64,000 nucleotides of DNA from Pomphorhynchus laevis. Lineage: Eukaryota > Acanthocephala > Palaeacanthocephala > Echinorhynchida > Pomphorhynchidae. The position numbers and the translations under genes are program-made. The notes under the pieces are model-generated. The model was not told the DNA's origin. It saw nothing but the letters and a program-made list of their open reading frames with translations, and did not search any database. Location of the stretch: positions 62,001 through 126,000 of the forward strand of contig WNNJ02000862.1 of NCBI GenBank assembly GCA_012934845.2. Reading direction: 5' to 3'. Of this stretch, positions 32,178 to 45,121 are shown piece by piece; position 1 is the first letter of the stretch, and every line of letters starts with the position of its first letter.

Positions 32178-35100
32178 ATGCCGATGGAAATTAAGCTTAG
32201 AAGCTTACGAAAAGATCAGTTCGATGATTTAATTACTAGGACTGTTGAAGAAACTGTTTGTGCTCTTTGTATAGCTGTAGATAATTCTCTTTGTATGTTT
32301 CGCCTTCCTTTCAAAATTTAATTGTTTATTAATCCTGTTTCAGCTGCAGTCCCTGAATCAGATATACTCGACTGCGATGTGTCTGGTATTTATATTTATC
32401 GCAGTTGTATGCTTATCTGTGTATTTAGGGCTAATTCCGAAAAATCAATTTGATAGTACCTTTTCATTACACAATATAAAAGAGCAGTATGACAACAACT
32501 TTCATCAGGTAATGAGCCCTTTGTTAGCAAAAAATCCGAAAGAAATCTGTATTTTTGTGTTTTCCATATATTAAATGACCTGTCAGAGCAAATCATTAAT
32601 TTGTTAAACGTAAAGATGCTATACTGCTCTATTCTTTAATCCTAAACATGTATCTGCAAACTCGTGTATGCATATCGCCAAGAACCAGTAGCAACACGAT
32701 CTAAACATCAGCATCCTTAGCTGACGTTAGTACTCAGTTGATCATCAGGGCACATGCATTGAGCACTAACGCTTCAACTGAAATACTTTGAGAATCTATA
32801 TAGAATCCAGTATCGATACAAGCATCGATATTAGTTAATATCGATGCTTGCAAAAATATAATTGTTGAGATTATATATAGCTATTCAAGAATCGTATAAT
32901 TCTATATTCTTTATTGATGTAATTGTAGTTTAATATAAAAATATAATTGATTCAATACTTTTTTGTGCTTGCCTATTTAAAGATAAATTAAATTGCCTGT
33001 TTTATTCTAATTTATAGTTTTCTTTACTCGTTCTTATCTTTTTAGTTTAGAATTTAGAGTTTATTAAAAAAGATTTTGCGAATTTATAAACTCCTTACAT
33101 GTTGCAAATGAATATAGTCTTGCAAATAGATTATAGTGTTGCAAATGATTCGTAACGAATATCGTTACGAACCAATTGCATCACTATCTAAACATCAACA
33201 TCATCTTTCGCCTACATAAATAATAAATCAAAACGTTTCGTTCTATATTTGAATACAATAAATTGACAATTCTTTTATTTTATTCTGAAATCTATTAGAA
33301 CATTTTCAATCCTTTCATTTATACGTTTGGTTTTGTTCTATTTAATTCCAAATATTCAAATTTTCAAATCCTCAGGACAAAATTATTTTGTCCTGAGGAT
33401 GATAGCTATCGAAAATTTGACTTTTAATAAAAATAATAATTTCACTCTCTCCACAAATTAAATATTATAAACTATTTATTAATAGATCATATAATTTAAA
33501 TTGGAATATTAATTATATATTGCATATTTTAATATTAGCGTACTGTTGTTGACTTATAATCTCAAATGTATTCGTATTTAGTTCAAATATTGAAACCAAC
33601 TCGTAGAAGTACATACATATAATACCTCAAATTCAGTTTAAGGTATTATAAATTGTAAGTAAATTAGTAGACTTTTATATATTAATATATAGCAACAATA
33701 ATTTCTTTACAAGAAAAAAACAAATAATATTACACCATATTTTTCTTGTCAACCACTAGTCCGGGTGTCGGGTCGTGGAGGCAGTGCACGAACCAAACTA
33801 CTTCAGACATCGCGATCCTGGGCGATATACCAGAGTTCTTTTTCAGATAGCCCAAGGCGGTCTTTCACCAGTTTCGAGATTTGATCTAGCCACCGGTATC
33901 GATGTCTACCTCGAAGTATCTTTCCAAACAGTCGGGCCTGGAAAATCCTTAGAGGAAGGCGACCCGTAGACATCTTCAGAACGTGTCCTTGCCACATCGA
34001 CTGACTTCGATGTGGAGAAGCAGCAACTATACTCCGAGTCTATCCCGGATTACCGAATTCCAAACCTTATCTCTTAGGGTAAGACCCGCAACAATGCGAA
34101 GGAACCTCATTTCGGTCACCTGCATCTGAGATTTTATCATTTCGGTCATAACCCATAGCTCATGATCATAGGTTAAGATAGGAACGAAGATTGCGTGGTA
34201 AACCGAAAGCTTTGCCCGAAGACTCAACTCCCGCTTCACCACGACAAACCTGTACAAAGAACTCATTGCTGCGTTAGCTGCATAGATCCGCTTAATCTCC
34301 CTGATGTTCTTGCCATCTCTCAGGAACAATACTCCAAGATGTTTGGAATCCTCCACATCAGGAAGAACCTTTTCCCCAATCCGGATTGACACCTGAATCC
34401 GAGACGAACATATATAAGCCATAGAGACAGTCTTGGAGGTACTAACCAACATCCTAGCCGCTTGGCATTCTATCGTAAATTGATCTAGAAGGACATTGTA
34501 ATGTCCTCAGGACAAGAAACCAACAATACAACATCATCTGCAAAAAGCAGAGATATATCCTAATGAAACCGAACTGAAAACCGACATTCACCAGAGCAGC
34601 CCGTCTCGTATATATCCTAATGGAACCGAACTGAATACCGACATTCGTTGGAGCAGCCCATCTAGTAATTTTGTCCATATAAACAAGGAACAAAAGTGGA
34701 GACAAAGGACAACCTTGACGAAGCCCAACGCTTACTGGAAATGATTCAGACTTCCTACCTAGAACAAGAACACAACTCGTACTTTGTTCGTACAGATAAG
34801 TTACAGCTTCCCGAAGATAGTGTGGTATTTCATACTCTCTTAGTACCTTTAACAAACTCTCTCGCGGAACTAGGTCGAAAGCCTTCACCAAATCTGCAAA
34901 GCAAATGTAGACCGGTTGAGCTAACTCCCAAGACTGTTCGAGGACAGTCGAGAGAGTAAAGAGCTGATCCGTGGTTCCACGATCTGGAAGAAAGCCGCAT
35001 TGTTTCTCTTGCAAATGTCCCTCAACTCTAGCTCGTACCTTAACTCAAGAATCCTAGCAAATAGCTTACCAGTTTGGCTAAGAAGAGTAACGCCCCGTTA

Positions 35101-37820
35101 ATTGAAACACAGCCTTCTGTCACCTTTCTTAAAAATCGGTACCACCACCCCCAATTCACCACTTAATAGGAACCTTGCGGTAACTGCTCGAGCTGAATCT
35201 CTTTTTGCCCTTCTGTACTTGTCTATAGCTTCCACTGATTTATCCGACAAAGTTGCCTTATAAGCCGGCTTCTTCTATTGGACAAAATCTCTAACTGTAG
35301 GTGTTCACCAAGCAGCTTGAGTATTTCCTCCTCCACAAGCACCTAAGGATATTAATATAATATTAATAATATTAATATCAATATATACAAATATTAATAT
35401 ATAATGTTAAGAAATGTCAATTAAATAATATAATGTTTCTAAATGTAGTTAACGTTTTTAAATTAAGGTTATATAATTTATTTACCTAATAAACTATTTA
35501 TTAATAGATGATATAATTTATGTTAGAATATTAAGTATATATTGTATATTTTAATATTAAGGTATATATTACTTATTTTAATACTATTATACGATAATAT
35601 TAATATTTTATATAATTCATATATTTCATAAATTACGATAGTTTATAATACAGAATTTTTAACACGTATTAGCGATTTGAGTCATGAAAATGGACTTTTA
35701 TGTTATCAGGCTTAGAACGTTTTTTTAATTTATTACAATATCCCGGTTTAATGCATACCAAAGATTAATTTTAAAATTGTACAAAATTTTTATAATTCAA
35801 TACATTTTTAAGGTATATGTTAAATGCATTTAACATATAAAAATTAAGATTATGTTAGATTAAGATTTGTGGTCATCAAATGAACTGCTATGCTATTGTA
35901 TTCTCAACTATCATGTGTTACCCCCTCTGCTCTTCAACACAACACAGCAGCTCGGCTAAATACATACCAATGATGTATTTCATCTGATGTAATTTGATTA
36001 TATAGCGTAAATTTAATAGATTAATGTTAATGTGTTCCATTTTATATTAAGATTTTTTAAAACTCAATTTTGTGAATTCATTACTAGATAATATAACATG
36101 AATTAAGACTAGTCTATAAGTATATTGGCGAACTTGTATGTATTAATTTATAGACATCTTAATATATAATATAAGGATATATGTTAATATATTCGTATTA
36201 ATCTCTAAAAGAGCTAGACCACTTGAACGCATATTTTACAGGCTATGAAATCGATTTTTTACGACATGTAGAATAGGAAGGCAGTCGGCAATAATGTTAA
36301 AGCCGCCGAACATATTAAAAGTATTTGGTCAGTCACAATTAATTTTCTCATTGTGCTATTTTATCGGGTCTTGATATAAAATTCGTTTGCTATATTGTGG
36401 AAGGTGATTCTAAAATTACTTTTTTAAGGTGGAAATGATCTTCGTAATCTAAAAAATTACAGGGGTATCGCAATAATAATTCAACCATATAAGTTATTTG
36501 CTACTATCATAAGGCGTGGACTAATAGATTAATGTTAATATGTTCCATTTTATATTAAGATTTTTTAAAACTCAATTTTATGAATTCATTATTAGATAAT
36601 ATAACATGAATTAGAATTAAGACTAGTTTATAAGTAAACCCAACATTTTAAGTCAATCTTCAAAATTTGTTTACTAAATAAATTTTAAATTATTTAAGTT
36701 ATTTATTATATAATTCCCAATGATCATTGCACTACGACTATCAATAAAACAGGGATATAGACTTTGCTCGCAAGGCGTAATATTTAAATATTAAAGATTT
36801 TTCATTATACAATGACGAATTTATATTTGTTAGATCTCGAAATTATGGGTCATAACTCAGATTCTGGCGAAATCACATAACAGTAAAATTTTTATTAAAT
36901 TTTTGTTAGATAAATACATTTATTTAAAAATACAATAATTTATTATAATATTTAAAATAAATAAAAAATTGCTAAAACCAAATTTTTAAAAATATCGAAT
37001 TATATAAAGTTTAATTGAATTATTCACAGATTTTAGAATTTAATATATTAAAACATATTTATTTTACAATCCTAATATTTTTAAATTTGAAATTTTAATT
37101 AGAATTTTAATATATTTTATTCTTTATTTCGTTTTACCCTTTACAGTGATTTCCATGAAATCGTTGTAAATCATTGTAATCAATTTTAACAAAGAATATG
37201 TTTCTTTAAAATTATAAAAAATTATTATGCGGCTCGCGATCATAGTGTATTCTTAAATTATTTGCATATTAATGAAAGCAGTTTGATGACCCTTATATTA
37301 AGCAAAACCTCTACTAAACGGCGCCGATCTACTAAACGCAGTCCGACTTTACTGCATTCTTTAAATGCCTTAGCAACACGTCAATTTGCACTAGCTTATC
37401 TTGTATCAAAACCAATCACTAAAATCTTTGATCAATTTTTATGTAAATCTGTAGAAAATTAACGTTTTTTTTATCTCTTATTCAAACCAATTTTGTATTT
37501 ATTTAGAGTTTGCAAGTGAACGTACAACCGTACAGTTCCGCGTCTCAGTCGTTTTCAAAGCCAGGTAATTCGTAAATTATATATTTAAGATTTTACTACA
37601 TAATTTATTCAGACAATGAGCAATTGTATGCATCGATTCTTATGAGAATTTGTGAAGACGCACGATATTTTCTCATAAAGAGCAATAATCATGAAAACGT
37701 TGCACTTGCGAAGGCGAAGGTATTGAAAAACTAATGTGTTTATCAAATATTTGCTCTGGTTGCAAGGAGGTATGGTCGACTCCGCCTGTAAATGAATCCA
37801 AACTTAATCGGGCATTTCGT
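32178..37820 (+). CDS. unrecognised membrane-protein gene, 5' exons
   Basis: Exons joined by phase: 32178-32255, 32344-32508, 37507-37564, 37613-37719 and 37767-37820, with introns of 88, 4998, 48 and 47 nt. The start ATG lies 6 nt after an acceptor-like ttcag. The peptide opens [19 protein letters not shown]. Residues about 37-56 form one hydrophobic membrane segment ([20 protein letters not shown]) with positive charges before it, as in a signal anchor. Soluble parts follow: [20 protein letters not shown] and [18 protein letters not shown]. All junctions keep frame, which argues for a real gene. I do not recognise the family. A dead LINE (33760-35340) sits in the long intron in opposite orientation. 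A tiny further exon (LWKVVDFK, about 37908-37931) is possible. The gene may continue to the exons at 40006-40749. Confidence 0.5.
33760..35340 (-). mobile_element. RTE-type LINE, truncated and broken
   Basis: Minus-strand reading gives, in order: [85 protein letters not shown], then [78 protein letters not shown] and the 3' part [20 protein letters not shown]. This is the reverse transcriptase and C-terminal region of the RTE-like LINEs common in invertebrates and fish. The catalytic FADD is present, but the frame shifts just before it and again between the blocks; the endonuclease is missing. A tandem duplication of about 57 bp (34556-34665) repeats NVGxQFGxIRIY between the RT blocks. It inserts antisense in the intron of the gene at 32178. 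Confidence 0.85.
35860..35995 (+). mobile_element. MITE family R9, internal fragment
   Basis: From ggtcatcaaatgaactgcta to accaatgatgtatttcatct the sequence parallels 63688-63782, but both inverted ends are missing. Confidence 0.5.
36013..36635. repeat. 110-bp direct repeats flanking a LINE fragment
   Basis: The word aatagattaatgttaat starts near-identical blocks at about 36013-36122 and 36522-36635. Between them, 36425-36523 encodes [14 protein letters not shown] then [13 protein letters not shown], the N-Y-R-x-I...Y-K-L-F block of an RTE-type reverse transcriptase on the plus strand. The second direct repeat begins exactly where the RT homology ends. Confidence 0.65.
36640..37500. other. 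AT-rich intron sequence
   Basis: This contains a 66-codon frame at 37262-37462 rich in Lys/Arg/Ser. Joining it to the next exon is not supported by phase with the upstream exon. I leave it as intronic. Confidence 0.4.
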
Positions 37821-38164
37821 GTAATTCCAATGTTGTTTTTACTATTTCCATTGCTTTTCTCCTATTTTTAACTTAGACGAGCAAAAATGTAATTTTGATT
37901 TTTTCAGTTGTGGAAAGTGGTCGATTTCAAGGTTTGACTTTAATTTTTTCTTTCTATTTTACATTATTTATCAGATAACTTATTTTCAGTATTTATAATG
38001 GATTGAACAGGAGAGAGTAAAAATAAATCATTTCTAAGAAAATGCTTGCACACTCTCTTTTTCAACTCAAAACCTTTGAGTAAACAATCAACTCAGAAGA
38101 AAATGATTCGAATTGCCTTTGAGCAAAATCAAACTTTGAAATTCTAAAATCCCAAATTTAGTAA

Positions 38165-38425
38165 ATGTTTATTTATATTTAACTTAATTGCATCTGTAAG
38201 CTGAAATTATTCTAATTGTGGCATGATATTATCCTTACAGGTATTGTTCCTATTCCTGATACAGAAGGACGCTACTAATCAGTCTGGGTGGATCTCATCA
38301 GCTGCTGACCAATCTGGGTGGGTCTCAGCAGCTGATGAGACCCACTTAGGCTGATTAGAAGCGTCCTCCTGTATCAGAAATAGAAACAATACCTGTGAGG
38401 ATAATATTGTGGCACAACCTGACGT
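38165..38425. mobile_element. inverted duplication of a SINE body
   Basis: From 38178 (ttaacttaattgcatctgta) the sequence follows the body of the SINE at 55098-55466. The part 38226-38309 is then repeated in reverse complement at 38311-38406 around a centre near 38310. The words ctgatacagaaggacgct and tcagcagctgatgaga mark the arms. The tRNA-like head is absent. Confidence 0.65.
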
Positions 38426-38429
38426 TTAT

Positions 38430-40000
38430 TTATATATTCTTATCCAACTTTTATTGATCTAATGTAGCGCTTTCTCTACAAGCAAGTTTGAATTTTACAC
38501 TTAGATGTTTTCAAAAATGGTATAATAAAAAATAATTGAATTGATCCACATTTTAACGTTTTCTAATTTTAGTAAATTTTAGTAAATTACATCTTTCCAA
38601 TTAGAATTTGCATTATATATTTTTATTATAATATTTTTTATGAAACATATGTAATTGTAATAATATAATAATACATTATATATTGTAATACATATAATTA
38701 TCTATTAATATATCAATACTTAACATGATACTTAACAAGCTATATTTACTTTATAACGATCAAATATGCACTACATTGGTAAGCATTTACCAATAAATAT
38801 TGTGTATTAATACAAATATATTAATATTTTTTATAATTTTCAATGTAAAAGTATTAGTATAAATTAATAAATTAAAAAAAATAATTAATATTAATAATAT
38901 ATATTTTAATTAATAAATTAATTAAATATATTAATATATTATCATATATAATTAAATAATATTAATTGTATAAAATTTTATATAATTTTTTATTTATAAT
39001 TATTTATCTTTATTTTATAAATAATATAAAATAGGTAGACTCAATAAGCTGTACTGATTAATTCGTTTTGACACGAGCCAGTATAGAAATGGAGATTTTG
39101 TCAAAACGAGGAAGTAGAATATAACTACGAATAGCGGTGTTTAAGATACTTTACAGTAGTAAACTAGTGATGTTTAGAATTATTTATCCTTATTTTTATT
39201 TTTAGATAGTATAAAATACGAAGACTCAGTTTGATGATCTGACTTATTTGTTTTTTAATTTAATGTTTTATTCTATTTATTTTATTTTTCAATTTAATTT
39301 TTCTAACTTATTCAAAAATAAATTTTCAATTCTAGTTCAATTCTATTTTTCAATTCTAATTTTCAATTTCAAATTGTACATTGTTCCATGTAAAACATGC
39401 ATTTATAAGCTTCCGTAATTTACCTGCCTATCAAAAAATTACTAATTTACTGCCTATCAAATCTACGCTTTGAAATTAATAATGTTATTAACTATCCAAT
39501 CTATCAATTAACTATCAATCTATACATAATATATACATTTCACATTTAATAATTTACATGTAAAATAATATTTAATGAAAATTATACAAAATATAGAATA
39601 TATTAAATATTTTATATGTTATACATCAATAATTTAATTTACCAAATTATTGAAGTATATTTGATTTACCAGATTCTTTCCGGTCATAAGTTGCAATTAA
39701 TAATATTTTTTATCAAACATATTTAATTGTATAATATATTTATAATACATAATTTTTGTATTATAATGTAAAAATGTACAAAATATAGAATATATTAAAT
39801 CAATAATCTGATTTACCATTTTGTTTATATCGTTAGCACTATATATAGATAAAAAATATATTTTCAATTTTATATGAAATGGTGCATGTATTAAGTCGTT
39901 TAGAGCAGATGTTTTAGTATTGCCAAAGGTTTCTTAATCTGTTTCATTTAACTATTTTGTCAAACATGATACTTTATCTATTAATTAAATTTGGAAATTT
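38430..40000. other. AT-rich region without recognisable features
   Basis: Very AT-rich. The words ttccatgtaaaacatgcatttataagc at about 39384 recur at about 40772-40800, a dispersed duplication. Nothing else is supported. Confidence 0.4.
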
Positions 40001-40005
40001 ATAAG

Positions 40006-40749
40006 GTTTCGCTCGTATGGCCAGTGAGTCACGGCACGATATAGGCCGTGTTAACTGGGTGCTGCCTAGGACCTTAAATGTTCGTTCATTTACTGGCCTT
40101 ATTCAATTGCAATGGATATCTAGGTTAGCAGAGTATACAACTCGCATTTCTGTGATCAATATTTTATTTTGCTTTCAGAAGGGAGTTGCCTTTTTCTCAA
40201 ACGCTATCACTTCAGAATGCATGGAATGAAAATAGACCGGTAAAGATAGGCAGAGATGGACAGGTCTAGTGTTTTTGATTAAGCTATTTCTACTCAGTAA
40301 TTGTTACGATTTTGAAGGAGATTGATCCAAAATGCGGTGAAGCGCTGTGTCGGTTGTTTCCTATAGATTTCGGTTGTACTTGGGATAAAGTTCCTAGTCA
40401 CGTTTCTGACAACTATCGTAATAGTCGTTCAATAAGAAGAAATATGTCTCCATGCTATAAAAGACCTCGCAAACTTACATTCTTACATGATACTAGAATG
40501 TTAGATCAGGAAGTTGCGACATCTAGCGCAAGAGAAGTTGCCTACTCTAGAGACACTGCTGAAATGCTAGCAATGAGGTTAGATCAGCGATATGAAGATT
40601 ATGTCTTAGTTGAACTTATAAACATTTCAAATAATTTTACTGCCATTTCTAGTATTGGTCAATATTGTCTCCAAACTATCAAAGAAATAATTTCTTTAAG
40701 AAATTTCGTTTTTATTCATATTTATATTTATTATACATTTCCACTTTAA
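40006..40749 (+). CDS. unrecognised gene exons, possibly the 3' part of the gene at 32178
   Basis: Exons 40006-40123, 40179-40239 and 40318 to a stop at 40749 join in frame across introns of 55 and 78 nt. The joined peptide includes [20 protein letters not shown], then [11 protein letters not shown] joined to [21 protein letters not shown]. The third exon begins [17 protein letters not shown] and continues to [20 protein letters not shown]. Base composition is clearly coding-like against the very AT-rich surroundings. The final 35 residues become hydrophobic and AT-driven, so a donor such as gtcttag after YEDY may end the exon earlier. The first exon needs one base from an upstream exon, so the gene starts left of it. 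It may be the continuation of the membrane-protein gene, though the link is not visible. No family is recognised. Confidence 0.5.
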
Positions 40750-41899
40750 AAATCAAAATGATATCTAAATGGTTGTTCCATGTAAAACATGCATTTATAA
40801 GCTTCCGTAATTTACCTGTCTATCAAAAATTACTAAACGCTTTGGAATTAATAATATGTATGACTTGAGTCGGTAAAATTCTTTGCATTGCTGTTCATAC
40901 ACAAAAATTGAGTGTATGGAGCAGGATAACTCATAAGAAAATTATACACTTTTAGTCAGTATAGATAGTTTATCATACCTCATTTACACTATGTAATACG
41001 ATCATGCTCTATTTAATAATCAGAACATTCTATTTATTAAATTAACTTACATATTATCATCTATATCATATAAAATGATAAATATAATTTAATTCAACAT
41101 CGGTCAGCATCCTAATTTAATTACAACTTTATTACAACATTTACAACGGTAGTTTTAATAACAGTATAATAACTAACTTGTTTTCTCCTACAGTTTCGAT
41201 ATAATAGATGTTATATCGAAAGTAATGTTATATCTATTATCTTGCTTTCTCAGATAATAGATGTCAGTTAAGTATTTCGTTATAAAATAACGAAATATTA
41301 GTAAAATTATATTATATTACTAATTATAATTATATTACTAATTATAATTATTACGATATTATTACTAATTATATTAGTAAAAATATCATTTATTGTATCA
41401 AAAATATAATAATATCGTTTAATGTATCAATAATAAAATTTTATCGTTTTATATGGATCAATAAATAAATTATTTATTCATCGATTTACACCATTTGCAC
41501 TACATTTTTATTTGCCCTTATCACTATGGAATTTTTCAATAGCCTTTGTGAATATAATTATTTATGAATTGCAGTTTCAGAATTGCTGGGATCAACGGTT
41601 ATATCCTGTCAAGTTTTGGATTCCATTTCTTCAAATCAATATATAGTCAGTGCTAAAAGTTCTTTCTTAGCGTTCTCTATTTTTTCATTGTTAGTGAGTG
41701 AAGTTATTGACTCAGAAAATAACTTCTGCTAACAAATCATTTTGCTGAAACATATTTTCAAACATTTCATTTTGGACAAGTGCAATAAAATGATAGTCAT
41801 TTTTTATTGATTTTAGTGTTCATTCTATTAAATATGTGGTAATAAATTATATTTATATAATAAATATATTTCATTTTTTCCTTTGCAAATTGTGTCAAA

Positions 41900-44100
41900 A
41901 CGTATTCCCCATCAATGACTTATTTCAAAATTTACAACAAATATCGTAGAAACACGTATATGTTTGAAAGATCCGGAAGAATTTACACTCTTCAATTTAA
42001 AGATACTGTAAATTTAGCCTACAGTTTTGTTTGATCGCCTTGCAGGTTAGTCATTGTTGTGTTGTCTAATACAACAATGATATCTTCCAATGTTTCGAGT
42101 AGCTCATTCAACTGTTGATAATTATAATTTCAAATGAATGTTCAGTCATATTTTATATATGACTTACTACAGAGTCGCAGCTTTCCCTTCTTGTTTTTAT
42201 TTGCGATTGCCTTAAGATGTTCCTGATATTCATCGAGTATCCCGTTGCTCCAATGAAATACTCCAACTTTTGTTTTTTGCAAACGGTATATTAATAGATA
42301 AATTAATTGTTAAATTTGCAGGTACTGTCGTTGTTGATTTTTTTATCGCAGACATGTGTTTACACTTTCGAAATTCGATGACGGTGACATTTTTGCACAT
42401 GTTTTGCATCGTTTGTCTCCACATGGTTTAGAGTTATGTCCTTGTCTTATGTTTATTGATGAAAAACTTGGTTCTTGACAAAAATCTTTAATCTTTGAAG
42501 TTTGCTATAGCAAATTTAGACAGTTTAATTTATAATTCCTGCTACTTGCGTCGAGCGTTGAATTCTGAATTGAAGTGGTCAATGTGTTACTAAGTTTTGT
42601 AAATGCCAGATTGCATTCAATTGATATAACGATTGCCTATTCAGGTCGTTTTTGCAGAGATAACCTCATTTTTCTGTCATTTAATCTATATGTGTTGATT
42701 GCAATTTGAATCTTACCCCGATTATAGCCTCTTCGCACTATTGTTTTCAAAGGCGATATGTTTGCCTGAAGAAATCGTCAACTCTTAAGCAAATTTTCTT
42801 TGTTCTATGAACATGATTGCAAATAATATTGCGTTCAGCTTGAGCATTATGTATGCAAATATACAGGCTTCCAAGTTGCTTTCTTTAAACCTGTGTTTCT
42901 AGAGTTTGGTTGTCACGGAAAACTTTAATTCCGATGAAGGACACTGTGTCGTAAAATATCTGCTCTATTTTGAAATTCAAAGTGCTAATATTTTTTAAAT
43001 TGCGGACTAATTATCTAACTGATTGCTGATAATCGTACTCCATATCATGGTATGTGGTCGTTTATAGCTGGAGGAGATCAATCTTTCTTAATCACGTATC
43101 CAATTACTTGTTGATACAGATCATTGTAGAAAATAATTAAACTGGAATATTTTGTTTTTGAGCTGCAATGTAGCATAGTACCAATATTTATAACAGCGTC
43201 TGCTTGCCACTCTCAATTGTGGCAAATACATGTTTACAAACTATAAGGCCGTCAACATTACGCTTTTCAATTTCTGGAATAGTTTTTTTTTTGTTATTTT
43301 TCCAATATTTGAAATTATCAATCAACTATGACAAATTGAGTCGTCGTTGCCAAGTGTTGATTGTTCCGAAATCATATTTACACTAATATTCAATTATTTT
43401 GTGGTCTTTCGTTTCATATTAATACAAGTAGTGAGACTTGTTATTTCTTATATGACTCCTCGCTACATAGTGTTTTTGCGATTTCATAAAGAAACTGTTT
43501 ATTGTTTTTATTTTTTACTTTCGATGACATGCAATCAGTTAAATTATCTCGAAACTGGTTTCTAAATTTAGCCTCATTCCAAGTGTATAAAGTTGACTGC
43601 CGGTGAATTCACTGTTAGAAATATTTCTCACGGAGTCTTGCTCATTTGGCATTTTTTATCCATATTCGCGAAACGTCTGTTTGGGTGATGTTCAATGTGT
43701 TTAAATTGTTCACAGATGATATGCTTATTTAACTGAAAGTTTAATTTTCGAAATGTTTGATTCACAGCACGATTCAGAGTGATTCACATCACTCTGTATT
43801 ACAATGCAGAGTGCTATGTACAGATTCCCAATAATCCAGAAGCACTCGTATTAGCCCATTCTCTGCTGTTTTAAATGCTTCATTGCAACGGTACTCTACT
43901 AAATGTGTGGCCTTATGTTTTGGTATATATGAAAAATTTAATTACAGAATCTTCTGGATTCTAAGACCTTTAGAAGTTGTGAAAAAGGTGAAGAAAAAAA
44001 ACTGAAAATGTGCTCTTGCAGAGGATTTTTGAATCTCTGACGAATACATATTTGGTATACCAAAACGTTTAAATTAAAACTGGGAACGAAACATGTGTAC
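41900..44100 (-). mobile_element. Penelope-like element remains (broken)
   Basis: On the minus strand, around 42.9-43.0 kb, a reverse-transcriptase end block reads LNFKIEQIFYDTVSFIGIKV then FRDNQTLETQV, followed by the RTKKIC block; this matches the F-L-D-I-K-V...Y-R-K-P-T region of Penelope-like reverse transcriptases. Downstream, around 42.2-42.4 kb, come CGDKRCKTCAKMSPSSNF and then a GIY-YIG-type block with the words CKKQK and YFIGATGYSMN. The order RT, C-x-x-x-x-C-K-T-C, GIY-YIG nuclease is diagnostic of this class. The copy has many breaks and is old. Boundaries are approximate and no terminal repeats were recognised. Confidence 0.65.
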
Positions 44101-44109
44101 CTAGTCATC

Positions 44110-45120
44110 TAATAAACTCAAACCACGTGTAAGCAAACGTAAACACAAAGTGTTAATTGTAAACAAAAAATCTAATCTTAAACTTTTAAAAAAGTTTAAG
44201 CTTAGATATAAATACATTTAAATTAATTTTAATTTGTATTTTAATGATTGGTTAAATTAATGATTAATAATTAATACTGATATTAATTTGCTTCTGTTTT
44301 AATTTTTATAAAAACTAATATTTTTGTTTCATATGAGATAATTTTGAGTTAAAAAATAACATAATTATGAAGGACAAGTAATTTATGAATTACAATTTTA
44401 TCATCAAAAACATAAATTTTTATTTTTTTATAAGTCAATTTTTTCGAAATCTATGCACAAATGAAAATCATAGAACTGATACTGTTAATTAATATGAATT
44501 AAGCTCTAAATCAGTATGTACAATTTATTCTTTATAGCAAGTTACAATTTTAATTGTCAAAAGTTACAAGGCAACTTTAGTGAAAATCAGTTAATATTTC
44601 CATATATCGTTTGTAACATTAAACGGTGGTTACTATTACTTCGTTACTGATCTAAACGATATGCATAATTATTCCGACTATATGTTGTAATAGTGTCTAG
44701 ATTAGTAATCGTTGCTCATTTGCGATAACATCTTCCCCGCAATACCATGCAATCCGTGCATCACAAGTTCCTCAATACGCTTTTTTAATGTGTGTGTTTA
44801 CGTTGACCTTAAAAAATTTAATGACTTTTTAAATTGCAATTATATGCTTCCTGACTCTATGAGTATCCGGAAATTCTTTTAAATTTAAAATAAATTTCCA
44901 AAGACATTGATATTGCTGATTGCTTATAGACTATAATTTATCTAGATATTATAATATAGACAAGTATATACCATAAAACTATACAAATAAATTATACAAA
45001 CAATGATTTTAAAATAATTTGTACAATATTTTTAAAATATACAATTCTATTATATTAATATATTAAATCATATTTATTTATAATTTTATAAATATTATAA
45101 AGAATTAGTACAGCTTAATC
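44110..45120. other. AT-rich spacer
   Basis: No gene, RNA or repeat that I can support. Confidence 0.45.
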
Positions 45121-45121
45121 A

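Noticed and set aside
34696-34959. Plus-strand 87-residue frame
   Set aside because: It is the antisense of the RTE reverse transcriptase.
37262-37462. 66-residue Lys/Arg/Ser-rich frame ([19 protein letters not shown])
   Set aside because: It lacks a convincing upstream acceptor, and its phase conflicts with the better-supported join from 32508 to 37507.
40665-40868. 67-residue frame overlapping the end of the exon at 40318
   Set aside because: It is in a different frame, AT-driven, and contains a dispersed repeat word also found at 39384.
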